A stretch of 64,000 nucleotides of DNA from Phaseolus vulgaris (GCF_000499845.2 NC_023759.2:48086172-48150171); one strand, 5' to 3'. Counted from the stretch's first letter, positions 12,101 to 25,272 are shown. The notes: generated by a model not told the origin, from the letters alone. Translations and numbers: made by a program.

Positions 12101-14449
12101 AATTGTTGGTTCAATTTCTGACTGGTTTTTTATAATTCACATGTGGTATGTGTGTGAGTGTGTATCTGACACGGTGATATGTTTATTCTTAACGTATATA
12201 GGATTTGCTATTAATATGATATTATATACACAAGGAATTTATAACTTGTTTGTGTCCCTATTTTTTTAGTCCACCACCTTGTGGTTTCCATGCCTGTGAA
12301 GTTGTATTATAGTCTGTTATTTCAGAAACATTAAACCTGTTATCCAGTTTCACTCAACCATGAATTCACTCAACAGTAAACTCCGAATGTCAAGAACTAA
12401 AAATGATTGAGTAAATTATACACCTTAAGATTTTGCGAGATAGCACAACCTCTTGGGTAGTTTGTTTAATTCTCTGAAACCTTTGAAGCGTCAGTTTAAT
12501 TCTCTGAAGTAATTAATAGGGGTGTGAATTTCATATCTCTCTTTTATAGCTTGAATACTTAATAGATACTTGTAAAGTATCCATGAATATCATTATTTGA
12601 TACATATCTCTTACCAATATGTGTAGCAAATACATTTTGTTCCTAGTTTTGATTGATTCCCATCCTTCCTTTTTTTAGGTTAAACCTGCTCTTCCTGCTC
12701 TTGCCAATCTTATCCATTCAAATGATGATGAAGTCTTGACTGATGCTTGCTGGGCACTGTCATATCTTTCTGATGGTGCAAATGACAAAATTCAGGGTGT
12801 AATTGAAACTGGTGTTTGTAGCCGGCTTGTTGAGCTTCTAACGTGAGTACAGTGTGGAAAAATGTGTTCAGTGTTGTTCTGCTGTCAAATTTTAAATATT
12901 ATTCTACTGTTATTCAGGCACACATCCCCTTCAGTGCTTATTCCTGCTCTTCGTACTGTTGGAAACATTGTCACTGGAGATGATAAGCAGACCCAGGTAT
13001 GAAGTTCATTAGTTTTGTTTAGATGTTTCATATACAGGATACAATATGTCACTGGCTATTTTATGTTAATCCTAACAGTGGTAGGAACCAAATTAAGAAA
13101 CAAGAAAGAAGAGAAATATTTTTATTGAATTAAATTGATATGACAGAAAATAGGATATGTACCTATCTGTTCTTCAAGTTTTTTCCATCACAAAGGATTA
13201 GTTCCTTAGGAAAGACCAAACTCAACCCTCGAATCATACAAGATGAATGCCTCGTCCTGTGCATCCTCCTCCCATTTATTTGCCTCACAAGCACCGACAC
13301 CTTTGTAGGAAAGTATGTTGTTGTGGTCAACAGTTGTTGGACAGACCTTCCATGGACGTGTGTTTAGTGCTTTATGAAATTATCATTTGTTCACAAGTCC
13401 TAGGTTCTTGTAATATTTCCAAGATTTTCATTAAATCCTTTTAATATGTCAAGGGCCAAAGAAAAATGTTATTCATAAGATCAGGCTTAAACCTTCTTTT
13501 AGACTCGATTGACTAGTTCAAGATATGCAAAATGTTTTTTTTTTTATCGTGTACAATACTTAAATCATTTTTGTTTGTATTGATTTTGTACTTTCTTGCT
13601 TAGGTCATCATCAACCATCAAGTTCTTCCTCATCTTTTGAATCTCTTGACCAAAAATTATAAAAAAAGCATTAAGAAGGAAGCTTGCTGGACAATATCGA
13701 ACATCACAGCTGGGAACAAACAACAGATTCAGGTATAGACTATTTTAGGTGTCTTCTGTGTTGTAATTGTGCATTTACGTTAGTTAAATTTTAGGGGTCT
13801 TAATTATTATATTTAATTTCTGAATATCTGCAGGATGTAATTGATGCTGGTCTAATTGCTCCTCTAGTCCATTTACTTCAAAATGCTGAGTTTGATATCA
13901 AGAAAGAAGCTGCTTGGGCTATCTCAAATGCTACATCCGGTGGATCTCACGAACAAGTCAAGTATGTGGAGATTCTTTTATTTAGATTATAGAATGTTCC
14001 CTTGAGATTTATTGGTGTTATAATTTATAACTTTTTTCCTTCAACAAGTTTATGAATCTTTTTCCCTGGTTGGCAGGTTCCTTGTAAGTCAAGGATGTAT
14101 TAAGCCCTTGTGTGATCTTCTCATATGTCCTGATCCTAGGATTGTGACAGTTTGTTTGGAAGGTCTTGAAAACATCTTGAAGGTAGGAGAATCTGAGAAA
14201 AACGTTAGTAATGCTGATGGTGTGAATCTATATGGCGCAATGATTGATGATGTTGAGGGGTTAGAGAAAATTGAGAACCTCCAGAGTCATGATAACACTG
14301 AGATTTATGAAAAGGCAGTGAAGATTCTTGAGACATACTGGATGGAGGAAGATGATGAAACTGTGCCTCCAGGGGATGCTTCTCAGGGGTTTAACTTTGG
14401 TGGCCATAAATTTCCTTCAGTGCCTTCTGGTGGATTCAACTTTAATTAA
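9130..14449 (+). CDS. Importin subunit alpha (nuclear import receptor)
   Basis: Ten exons: 9130-9345, 10609-10705, 10790-10881, 10961-11092, 11372-11557, 12679-12842, 12918-12996, 13604-13732, 13834-13961 and 14077-14449, giving 531 aa, the usual length for plant importin alpha. Residues 1-75 are the importin-beta-binding domain, with the basic clusters RRIRYK, RRRRED and KKRREGL. About ten armadillo repeats follow. Conserved W-N arrays that form the nuclear-localisation-signal groove are visible in [54 protein letters not shown] and [10 protein letters not shown]. The acidic end has [18 protein letters not shown] and then Gly/Phe-rich GGFNFN. The protein binds classical signals in the cytosol and carries cargo through the pore with importin beta. 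Intron 1 is long (1,263 nt). A possible 3' UTR intron runs from just after the stop to ctgcag at 14590. Confidence 0.97.
13075..13290. repeat. Degenerate LTR-like sequence in importin alpha intron 7
   Basis: From about 13078 the intron reads gtaggaaccaaattaag, then a purine-rich run ending in atttttattgaatt. This matches, with gaps, the reverse complement of the 3' end of the solo LTR at 55680-55934. A weaker match may continue at cacaaagga. The far end was not defined. Confidence 0.4.
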
Positions 14450-16060
14450 GGTATTCTTGTTTTTACTATGACAACCTTATGTTTTATTTTGTCTGCAAAT
14501 TTTTTTATTTGAACTAGTAGTGTTTGGCAGTTTGCTTTTGTGTGCTGTCCTTTATCGCATAGGCATTATTTTGAATTTTGTCAACTGCAGGCGTCTTGTT
14601 TGGTCTATCAGTAAAGTCTGACCGCCCAACAGTTGGGGTCAAGTCAATGTCCTTTCATTGTCCTTGGATCCTTCAAGGTTGAGCCTTGGTAAATAGAGGG
14701 TTGCTGGACCGGCTTGGGTTATGGCTGGTTTTACATACATCATGAGACAGATGAGTTGTGGCTTGATTTTCTTAGCCACTTTAGATTTATAGATACTAGA
14801 GTTTGCTTTCTGCTAAATGATCAACTGATCATTCCGCCAGTTATTTGGTTTCTAGAGAATTAATGTTGAGTCGTGATGTTTTCTGTCATAGATTGGAGTC
14901 AGTAAGCACCATTTGTGATTCTGGATGTTTTTGCGCAATACCATCACCAAAATGCTACTCTCTTTCCCTTCGTTTTATATTATTACAAGATGGAGTTTTT
15001 GTTTTCGTTCAGGTTCGTCATGGCGTGGGTTTAGGAAAAAGTCTTGAACAGAATTCTTTGTAAGAATGTTTTTTTTTTCAGAAATCATATTTGGTTGCGC
15101 ATTGAGATTTTCTCACTTTGTTTTTTTCATTCATGCGTCTATGGTATGTTCACATTTTAGTGTATACCCGTGACCGCGCGGGTCAAGTAAATAGGTTTGA
15201 ATATAGATAAAAGATATCAATGTAAGCATCAATAATAAGCAAGATATGAAACGAAATAACAACCATAATTAGAGTTGAAAGTTATGATTAAATATTTTAA
15301 CTATTGTTTTAAAGCCATAAATCGAACGTAACGAACATAATATAATTGAGAAAATAAAACAAAGTTACATTTAAAACAGTATATACATTAATCATAGGGA
15401 AAATTGCGTTGCGATTAATTTATCAGGCATTTTTTATATATTTGTGAGACAGAATGAACTGGGACGTTGTCTAACAATATTTTTTGTAAGAATAATTTAA
15501 GTATGATATAGCTGTTTAATCCAAATGATTTTACTTTTGCAAATTGCATGACTATAATCTAATATGAGTTTACTATAATCAAGTATGATTTTACTGTCCA
15601 AATTAGGACAATATCATCATGCTTGTATTTCGCCACTATGGAACGATTTAGTTTGTAAATCATATAGTAGTAGGCAAATTCAGGAAATCATTCAAAAATA
15701 TTGGCAGAGATACCATACTTTGGATTATTTCAATGTTTTCCATACTCGGTATTTTTTATGATTTTGTTGTTATTAAGCTAGCTATATTATAAAAATTAAT
15801 AAAACTAGGCTTAATTAAATTTTAAGTCCCTTGTAAAATTGAGCACTATTAATCGAGTTTTTATTAAACTTTTTTGGTCTATTTGATACTCAAATTTATA
15901 TTTTTCTATTGATTTTTTATTTTTATTTTGTGATATGGTTGTTATTTTTTCTTATCATCTTATTTGTAGGTTAAGAAATTTGAGAGTTTTTGTTAATATA
16001 AAACGATAAATAATTTTTATTGTTTTATTATTGTTATGCTTTTCAATAACTTTCATTCAT
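14450..16060. other. Importin 3' flank and AT-rich intergenic DNA
   Basis: The 3' UTR of importin alpha probably extends to about 15060. A short GC-rich inverted repeat (acccg at 15166-15170, cgggt at 15179-15183) lies in otherwise AT-rich DNA. No gene is supported. Confidence 0.5.
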
Positions 16061-16192
16061 CACATACAATGACTAAGATATCGTGTCATCAATGATGTAT
16101 GTGATAATAATGATTTATTGCTATATCACATACCATGACTAAGATATCGTGTCGTGGATGATGTATGTGATAATAATGATTTATTGTTATCT
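16061..16192. repeat. Two tandem 66-bp units, each with an internal inverted repeat
   Basis: Units start at 16061 and 16127. Both contain gactaagatatcgtgtc and gatgtatgtgataataatg. Within each unit cacatac pairs with gtatgtg, so each copy could fold as a stem-loop. The two copies differ at only a few positions. Confidence 0.85.
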
Positions 16193-18809
16193 AACTTTTT
16201 TTAATTAAAGTAATAAAAATTATTAATTGTTTTATATTGACTGCAGTATTGTTTTAGACACATTTTATTTGTTAATTTGTATGTGGGTTTTTATGGGAAA
16301 TATTATCAAGAATTATTGGTTTTTAGGCCTATCTCTAAAATCTTAATTGTTGTTTTGATTAGTAAAAGAGTTAGCATAAAAGCAATTTATATTCATGTTG
16401 AACGAATTTATTGTCGACGTTTGTGATGACTAAGGTATTTTCCACGGTGAAAACTTTTTTGTTTAACATCAACACTGAACATTGCAGTAGATGTCTCAAT
16501 GGAGTTTAAATAAGGAACTTGTTCTTTTGATACTTAACATCAATGGAGTTTAAAACAAGTTGATCATGAGGAAATTGTTATTGAATGAAGTGATTGTAGA
16601 GTAATCGTTGGAGAAAGGAAGTTTGTTTAAGAGGCGAGGAAATTTGTACTGCAACTATAAAGAGAAGCGTTGGCCAGGATGAGTTGGGAAGTGGATTTGA
16701 AAACCGATTCTGTTGTGGAATATTTATTTGGGTGTTGGAAAAAAACTGCTTATTGTTACAAGTGGAACAATCTCATGGCTTTTACTCACCACCCCATTTC
16801 TAAATGCTTATTTCCCCAAGTTCGGTCACCAACTTTGCCATAAGTATAAAATATAAATTAACAATGTACATAGCTTAAGTTGTTAATGTTGAGAATTTAC
16901 CACAGATTTTGTTGTGACTTAACTTTTGTATAAAAGACATTGAACACTAATATCACTTAAATTATTTTTTAAATAAAAATCATGAACACTAATAACATTG
17001 ATCAAATTTAATTTTAATTTACTTTAAGCACACGAGTTATATACTATATGAGAAGGAGACAAAAATCATTATAATTTACATCGAGAAATAAATTATTGAT
17101 AATAATGTCTACAATATATAACTTACATTGTATCCAATTTGGTTATTGTATAGTCACTGTATATAATTGATGTTCATAACTAAAATTATAATAACTAATC
17201 ATTTAGAAAACCTTAAATATTGGAAGTTCGGGACACAATTATGCCTCTTTAAAAAATCCTCAATGTTTATAATATTTTCATTTATGAAATATTTATATCC
17301 TTATCTAGTGTTTTGTTTAGAGATGTTATAATTTCCTAAATGTTTTTTTTAGTTTGAATTTAAGGATCTGTTTGTTTTTATAAATGTATTGTTTATGAGC
17401 AAAGATTTGATATCATTAATTTGGATATATAGTTTTGCACAAAAAGAGGAGAAGAAGATATAATGTGAATAGTAAACACCATATCCTCTTGAAATGAAGA
17501 GAAGCTCCAACTCATCTCTGTGATTTTTTTCAGTTTTGTTTTTTATTTTTTATTTTGCATGCACGTGAGGAACCGTGTTTTCTTTAAGAGAACTATGATA
17601 ATTTCATATTCATTTTAATGCATATGTTTTTTTTTTTTACATATTTCATCAGTAAAAATTATACTTTATAATAAATATTAGTTATTACATAAATTTAATT
17701 TAACATAAATATTTTAATGAAATAAAATAATAATAATTAATAAATTTAATAATAAATGTAATAATAAATTATTATTATTATTATAAATATAATAATACTA
17801 TTTATATTTAATAGAAAATTATTTTTAATTATAATTTTTAAATTTAAGAATATTTAAATTATTTCTTTCTATGTAGTAATTTATAATTTTTATATATTCA
17901 TAATTTTATATGTAAGTTATTTTTTGTCAAGTAACTCGTTTTTTTTAAAAAAATTAATTATTAAATTATATTATAATTGTGTAATTTTAATTCATCCAAA
18001 TTTGCAAAAAAAATCTAATATTTAATTATTTTATTATTTTAAAGACATGAGTAAATTTGTAATCCTACATTTTACACATTTAAAAAAAATTAACTTTTTC
18101 TTATAATTATCACATTACTCACAAACTTGAATAAACTTTCTTCATAAATTCAGTCCAATATACCCAATTCAAACACATTCAATCTTTTCACATTTTCCTC
18201 TCAAATCCTCAAACATCAACTCTTTCAAATTCTCACACTTTCATTCCCAATTTAAAGGTTTGATCTAATAATAATACTAAGCTCAATTATGCTTGTCTAA
18301 AAACCTTTTCTTTTGAATTGAGAAAGACTTCCACAATGTACATGAAATTGTATTACCTTTAGCAAGACAATAGACATAGATAAATGAAACCAAAAAAAAA
18401 AAAAAAAATTGATGTTACAATCTTTATTTACAAAAGTGAACATTCATTTAGGTTAAAAACACTTTTCCCTTGCCCTCAAGCATCCATTCTACCACTCCAA
18501 CTAATTCACCAATAACATATTTATCATACAAAACTTTGCTTTGTACAAAAAGTGATTTTCACAATTATTACCTAACTTTTATAATTGTAATTTTTTTAAT
18601 TTTCAAACTTTATGAAACAATACACATTTTTTGAGTATGGAGTATATACATAAGTTAAACAAAACTTCTTTTATTATAAGTTATAGATTTTTGTCAACTT
18701 TCCTTTATTTACATTTGATTGAACATTGTTGAATCCAAGTTCTTGTTATCTTGTATGAATCCGAGTGTAAAATTTAGTTTGAATTTTTTTATCGGTATTT
18801 AGTTTGGGT
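16193..18809. other. Intergenic AT-rich DNA
   Basis: Long AT-rich tract. The segment at 17640-18110 is almost entirely A and T. I see no ORF with coding character, no tRNA and no clear element ends. Confidence 0.5.
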
Positions 18810-20165
18810 TATTGTTGATATTTCTCGGCAAGTGTACCGAATCAACTGTAATATAGTACTCTTTAAAGTACGAATGTCGAATCCACAGAGAACAATTCTA
18901 ATTAAGATGTTATGTTTTAAAACTCATCAAGTATAGAAAATAATTTTGATTGTTGAGAACTTGTTCATTACCAAATTAAAGATTTCACAAGTAACTAAGA
19001 GATATAGGGTTTGATTCAACCAAATACAAAACTAACTTATCAAATACAGAGAAAGATACTTGGGATTGAATTGCGTCTATCTCAATCATCTGTATTTTGA
19101 ATAATACAATATATAATACTCAAAACTACTTATTCTTGATGCTTAATTTAAAGTCATTCATCTTGATTCCTCACAGATGAAATTCATAAGATAATTTCTC
19201 AAACACTGATTCCTCAGATATTTAACAAATCATCCAGCTTTAGGAACAAAATTATAATGCAATCAATAACCTTGAATCTATTCCTAGCATTACAAGTTAT
19301 CAAGTATTTTCGTTTATTTAGATCCTTAAAGGTACTTTCCAGTTAAATTTAAGGATCAAAATCAAGACTCTATTGATCAGAGAGAATCAAGCAATAAGCA
19401 TAAAACGAAAATACCAAGAACAAGTAGAAAAGAGAATTTTATATATGTATATCACCAAGAATACATTTGATCAAGATAAATTACATTCAATCCCAAGTTA
19501 GAAAGAACTTAGCCACTCATGACAGCTCCTTCAATCTTCATTCTTGATCTGGATTGCATAAGAAGGGCTGATCTGAGCAAGTTCTTCTCCTAAGAACAGA
19601 GGTTTCTTCTCTTTCTCTCACTAGTCTCTCTCTAAAAAACCCAATCTGTTTTCCACCGTTGGTTTTGAGTTATTTTTCAGAATTTATATAATCAACTTTA
19701 GCTCAAGCTAGCCCGTTTTAGCTTGAGCTAGATCTTTCGGTGCATTTTTAGCTTGAGCTAGCGATTCTAGCCTGAGCTAGATCAGTACTGCACCTTTAAT
19801 CAACTCTGGAAAGTTTTAGCTTGAGCTAGCAATTCTAGCCTGGGCTAGAATTGTACTGCACCTTTAATCAACTCTGGACAGATTTAGCTTAAGCTAAATC
19901 CTCTAGCTTGAGCTAAATCTTCTTGTGATCCAATTAAGTTTTTACTTTTTTTTTTCTTTCAATGTCAGCTTGAATACATTCTTTCAATGCTTCATATTCA
20001 TCTGCAATTTACACACAAATTGAGATTAAATTTCTTCATTTGTTTCTTGGTTCAAAAAATATATAATCAGATTCAATAATTCTCATATTAGGGTAATTTT
20101 CTTACATTAAGCAACAATTAAGTTCTAAAATGTTCAATTTTCTCAATCATAAAAACTACACGCAC
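18810..20165. repeat. Probable dispersed noncoding repeat with a palindrome array
   Basis: Composition and vocabulary change at both ends of this block. It opens with ctcggcaagtgtaccgaatc and gtcgaatccacagagaac, which I recognise as phrases recurrent in intergenic repeats of many plants. It ends near cacgcactgatgagtt. Positions 19690-19920 hold eight imperfect palindromes of the form tagcttgagcta, and a 68-bp unit containing gcacctttaatcaactctgg is duplicated within it. No reading frame spans it. The element class is not established. Confidence 0.5.
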
Positions 20166-21210
20166 TGATGAGTTATAATAATCGTTTTTAGGAAATAGAA
20201 GTAGTTTGCTAGTTTGTTTATCTCATCACCGTAATCTTAAAAGAGTATAATTATAACTAAGTTCAAATTTCCAAAAATAACATTGAATGACCATATCTTT
20301 ATAAATTTTGCTAATTTGATTCAGAAGTAATTTATTTAAATAATTGGACAGTATTATTTTTTTTTTGGAGAACTTAATATGTTGGTATTATACCAAATTA
20401 TGTGACTAACAAAAAAATAGGTAGGAGTAGAGTTGACCTCTCCTGACTCAAATGAAAACATAAGATCATGATAAAAAAAAAAGGAAACTGTGTAGTGTGG
20501 AAATTTCACAAAATCTTCCATATTCAAACAATATATAATTAAAAGGCTAATTCATGAACAAAATTAGACGGATTGCATGATCCAAATTCAAATAATTTAC
20601 TTGATAATAATTAATAAAATCAAAAATTTCATTGATAAATTAAATAAAAAGAATCAATTTTCTCTTTTAAAAGTAAAACTTCATATTAACGGTTTTGAAT
20701 AAGGATCTCGATATCTTTTTGAGTATTATATTACATGATGTGATGTGTATGAAATCTGAGAAGAAGTTGATAGACATGGAGGATGGTAATGGTAGTAAAC
20801 AATAAAGTTGGAAGTGATAAGGAACATTTTTGTCCCATCCAAACGCAAACCTCATCTCTAATCCATGGTTATGCATAAGCATATTCAGCTCCTGTTTTAA
20901 TCAAATCTTTCCAACCAATCACAAACCTTCTATTTCCTTCACTCTCATTATTCATTCCTATCTCTTGAAATTTCCATTCACCCACTGCCACTGTGAGTAG
21001 GGGAAGCAGAAGATGAAGGGCGTTTCGGTCACTTAAGGGTAGCCCTAGGGTTTTGGAGGTACATTCACACGAGTCGGTTGTTGTGCTGTGTGGCCATTTT
21101 GGTTTTTGGTGCATGCGATTCGTTTTAGTATTAGTACGGTGCCTCACTGATACTCTCTCGGTGACCCATTCGGTTATTGCTGCTTCTTTCATTCGTAAAT
21201 TGTAAATTCG
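20166..21210. other. Intergenic region and GATA gene promoter
   Basis: AT-rich until about 20850, then more balanced composition leading to the GATA factor start. No separate gene is supported; minus-strand ORFs here look fortuitous. Confidence 0.45.
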
Positions 21211-21605
21211 GTGATGATGGATCTGAAGGAATGGTCGTCTTCAGAGCTCAACCAAAACAAGAAATGCTGCGCTGATTGCAAAACCACCAAGACCCCACTC
21301 TGGAGAGGAGGACCAGCCGGACCCAAGGTCCACCAACAAAACCCATTCCTATTTCATCCTTCTCTGGATTATTATTCATTTATGTTTTCTTGATGCAGAC
21401 TCTGTGCAACGCCTGCGGAATCCGGTACCGGAAGAGAGGGAGTTGCTCCAGAAAGAGAGAGGAGGTGGTGGTGTTGCACCGGACATCCTCTGTTGTTAAG
21501 AAACAGAGCTGGAAGATGTTGGGAGAAGAGGAACAGGCGGCGGTGTGTTTGATGGCCTTGTCCTGCGGTTTTTTACCATTCCTTCACTTGCCACATTCCA
21601 GGTAA
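21211..21605 (+). CDS. Small B-class GATA transcription factor
   Basis: Exons 21211-21327 and 21399-21605, separated by a 71-nt intron, encode 107 aa. One GATA zinc finger with plant spacing C-X2-C-X18-C-X2-C runs from CADCKTTKTPLWRGGPAGPK across the splice junction to TLCNACGIRYRKR. The intron interrupts the finger just before TLCNAC. The C-terminus carries LGEEEQAAVCLMALSCG, a form of the LLM domain of B-GATA factors with Cys in place of the first Leu. After it the protein runs on as FLPFLHLPHSR. The lack of a long N-terminal domain places it with the short GATA15/16/17-like group, which bind GATC/GATA sites and act in greening, development and light or hormone responses. Its target genes cannot be told from sequence. 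Confidence 0.88.
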
Positions 21606-23149
21606 TAACCTAGTAACCACTAATCCACAATCCGACAACCCTATACCTAACCTCGTTTCTGTGTTTTTCTTTGAGTCATATGTAGCGTGTTCATGTTAGG
21701 GCCTAGAGGGAGTGATTTCCCCTTTTTTTTTTTCTTTGATGCTGTTTATAGATAGGTTGAATTAGTTAGTGATGTAAGTATTCCATGATCAATCCCTGCA
21801 CTTTTCTTTTTCTTTTCTCTCAATTCTCTTTTCATACGCTCATTTTTCTCACAATTCTAGATCAACACTTCTAATTTCTAAACTCCTCTGCTATTTCTTC
21901 TTACTTTCTTTATAATCTAACTATTATAACATATTCATACATTTCTTTCCTGTTTCTTATACGAGGATATTGATGCAACGATCTTTCAAGATTTTCGTCT
22001 GCATTAAGAATAAATTTTATGTTAAAAAAGTATTAATCGTTAATATAAGATTATTTATTGATCAGATTAGTTAATGTACTCTCCCAAATCGGAAAAAACA
22101 TGTGCTGAACTTGTTTATTGACTTTTCTTACTTTATTCTGTAGAATCAGAAAATTAACGGATAAAAAATAATCGTTATTTTTTTTTTTTTTGTTATCTGC
22201 TAATTTCGTAACCAAAGGATGATGTCTTTTTATTTAGTTGTAAGTTCTTTATCTGGTTTTAAAGAAATTATTAAAATAAAAAATTTATGAATAATTAATT
22301 TAAATACTTATATCATAAAATAGGTTAATAACTAGTAAATACAATTTTTGCATTTAGAATAGAAGGTAATGCATAAAATCATTGGGCGGAAAGTGCTTCG
22401 TTTTCAGTGCAGTTTCTAAACACATGAAAAAAAATATTTAGAAATACTATTTGAACAAACAATAATTATGTAAGAGTTCTCCTTTAAGCGTGCAATATGG
22501 AATAGTGTTACTTAGAATTTAAAATGATCTATGATTAAAAAAGAATAAATTTTAAAAGAAATTAAAAATTTATAAAAATAATTTCGTTATTTAAATTTTT
22601 ATATTATTTTTCCGATTTGACATGATGCTTGGTGACCGAGTCAAGGTTAAAGTATTTTTTTGAATGAAGTAATTGATCTTAAGAATTTTTTTTAGTAATA
22701 TTAATAGTATTTTTCGTTTAATATTAACCGAACTTATTTTTAAAAAGTTAAATAATCTAAAATAAAAATAACTCAATTTTAATATATTGAAAATTTTAAA
22801 AAGTTGTGAAATGTTCTATCCAACTTCGAGTAATGGACATATTTCGAATTGATTTCGACTTCCAAAAGGAGTAAGATGGAGAATGTGTGCTTCATCTTAA
22901 AAAATAAAACATTCAAATTTTAAATTCATTTTTAACAGATTTTATTGAGATTGGAAAAATTACAGAGAACTTATATATTTTTATTTTAATTTCCTTACAT
23001 AATATTAAGTAGATCATTTAAGTTATTAATTATTTTTTCATTTTAAGAAAAATATAAAGTAATAAATAATTTTTAAATGTAATTTTAAAATTTGTGTTAT
23101 TTAACTTGTTATTATGATTTAAATGTTACATAATCAAATTATATTTTTA
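21606..23149. other. Intergenic AT-rich DNA downstream of the GATA gene
   Basis: The 3' UTR of the GATA gene is followed by AT-rich DNA without a convincing ORF. No element ends are recognised. Confidence 0.5.
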
Positions 23150-23352
23150 GTCTATATATATATATATAGAGAGAGAGAGCATAAACACATTTTTATGTTA
23201 ATTTTAGTTTTATATATTTTTTATGTGAAGTTATTTTTTAGGATGTGTCAGTTTTTCCTTATTACTTATGCTAATTTTAGTTTTATATAGTCAGTTTTTC
23301 ATATTACTTTCTTAATATATTTTTGTTCTTTTTACTGGTTTTATTTAATATA

Positions 23353-23400
<48 letters not shown>

Positions 23401-23417
23401 AGAGAGAGAGAGAGAGA
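23150..23417. repeat. Two compound (TA)n-(GA)n microsatellites in a local duplication
   Basis: A (TA)n run passes straight into (GA)n at about 23152-23179, and again at about 23356-23417 with a longer TA tract. The intervening DNA holds two copies of ctaattttagttttatat-like sequence followed by cagtttttc and attactt, so the arrangement looks duplicated. Confidence 0.8.
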
Positions 23418-25260
23418 TGTAACTGGTTAAAAAAATTGGCCTTTGACTAAACATGAGTCAAAATTTGGATTTTTTTTTGTCATTTCGAGATGACTTCTAC
23501 CAAGTCAGTTGGTCCGATACGACTTTCAAAGTGTTTTATCATTTACTAAAAATATGTTAAAATTATAGCTGTTTTAATTTGTGTTATGAAGGTCAAGATT
23601 TCTAAGGTTAAATTTTAACTATCATTAAGAAAAATATACAATAAAGTGTTCTCAGAAAAAAAATCATCTCTTTCCTTGATATAGAAGTAAGTATAACCGT
23701 ATTGATTTCAATTTTGCTCATAATTTTGATTAACAATTCATTTGTAAATCTGATTAATAATTATTTAATTTAATTTTTGCTTTCAGTAGCATACAGGCAA
23801 ACACACAAACGCATAATAGGCCCAAAAGTGTTCAGTAATTTTTTCGGCCCAAACGACTGAATACTAGCTCAGGAAATATGCAAATTCTCCTTGAACCTCC
23901 ATACCCACTTCCATACTTTTTAATTCTAACAATACATTTTTTAGTATATTGAAGAGTGAAATGCCTTCTTCTTCATCACTTATTGGTAGTGATTGATCTT
24001 GAACGTTGGTAGTTAAAATAACTTTTTGGTATTTTTATGGGAGATGATTATGTTTTTTTATTTTTATTTTTAGGAAGTCACAAAATTTAAATGAGTACAA
24101 AATTAAAAAACGTCGAGTACATCGATTTTTTTTTTTACAAACTATTTTGCACAAACTCAAATAATAAAGTTATTTTTTCAAATGTTGCACCCGGATAAAA
24201 ATGAAATTATTGTGACTGAAAGGAAGGTATATGGCCGAAAGGGAAATATGAGGGTAGATGAGTACAAGTTGTTATATTTATACTTCATTTTGGATTATTT
24301 AAATTTTTTAAAAATTAAAATGGATTTTTCACAAATATTGGATGTATGGGAGAAATTATGAAGGTTAAGATAGAATTTGTCCAAGAAACATGGTCCGAAT
24401 CAAAAGGCCTTGCTGAAAAATGGGCTGAAAAATATAGAATTGGGTGAAGTTGATCTTTAGGGTCCAATTTGGATGGAACATTGAAGTAGCAGTAGAAACA
24501 GATTTGTTGGAATTGTGAAGCAACAACGTATATAAGTATCTCAAGGAACGCATATTCTTACTTTATTCTTTTTCTCTTTTTGATGCCCAGGATAAACGCA
24601 CATGATTTCTTACCAATAGATCCTATAAGAACAAAAATATTTTTCAAGTATACACACATGCATTGCTTATAATTCCCAAAACAAAAAGAATTATCGTATT
24701 TGAATTTGCTTACAAATAAGACCGAAATATTAAATATTCAAAACAAAATATATTTTAAACTCAGTTTCAGTGTAGAGACAATTAATTATACGTGATAAAA
24801 TTTTATCTTTTAAGGATTTGAAGCATTATTGAAGTGAATCTGGACTTTAAATTGATTGAACCCATTGTGCGTTATCCGTGATGTCTAAATTTGAGTAGGC
24901 CAAGTCAAGTAAAAGTTACTCTTGGATTTTATTTATAATAAGAATTTAAAAGTAATATATATTTTTTTTCATTTACGTCACAGTTAATAAATTTACACCT
25001 TTTTTTTTATCAGCAAATAAATTTACACCTAATTTTAATAATTTTCTTTCATTTATGAAAATCATTTTAATTTATTAGTTTAAAAGCATTTAACATGAAA
25101 AGGAAGGAGTTGAGTGCAGTTAGAGTGAAAGAATAGGCGATCCGCAACTTACGTTGTTGTTGAACGGAGCACGTTCCCTGTCTGTCTTGTCCCAATTTTT
25201 CTCATTTTTTCTCTCTTTTTCTTTCTCTCTTTTTCTTTCTCTCACGATAACATAACTACT
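23418..25260. other. Intergenic DNA upstream of the DPD1 gene
   Basis: No gene is supported. From about 25190 the strand becomes a CT-rich tract (ttctctctttttctttctctc), which probably marks the DPD1 promoter and transcription start. Confidence 0.5.
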
Positions 25261-25272
25261 TATATCCTCCAA

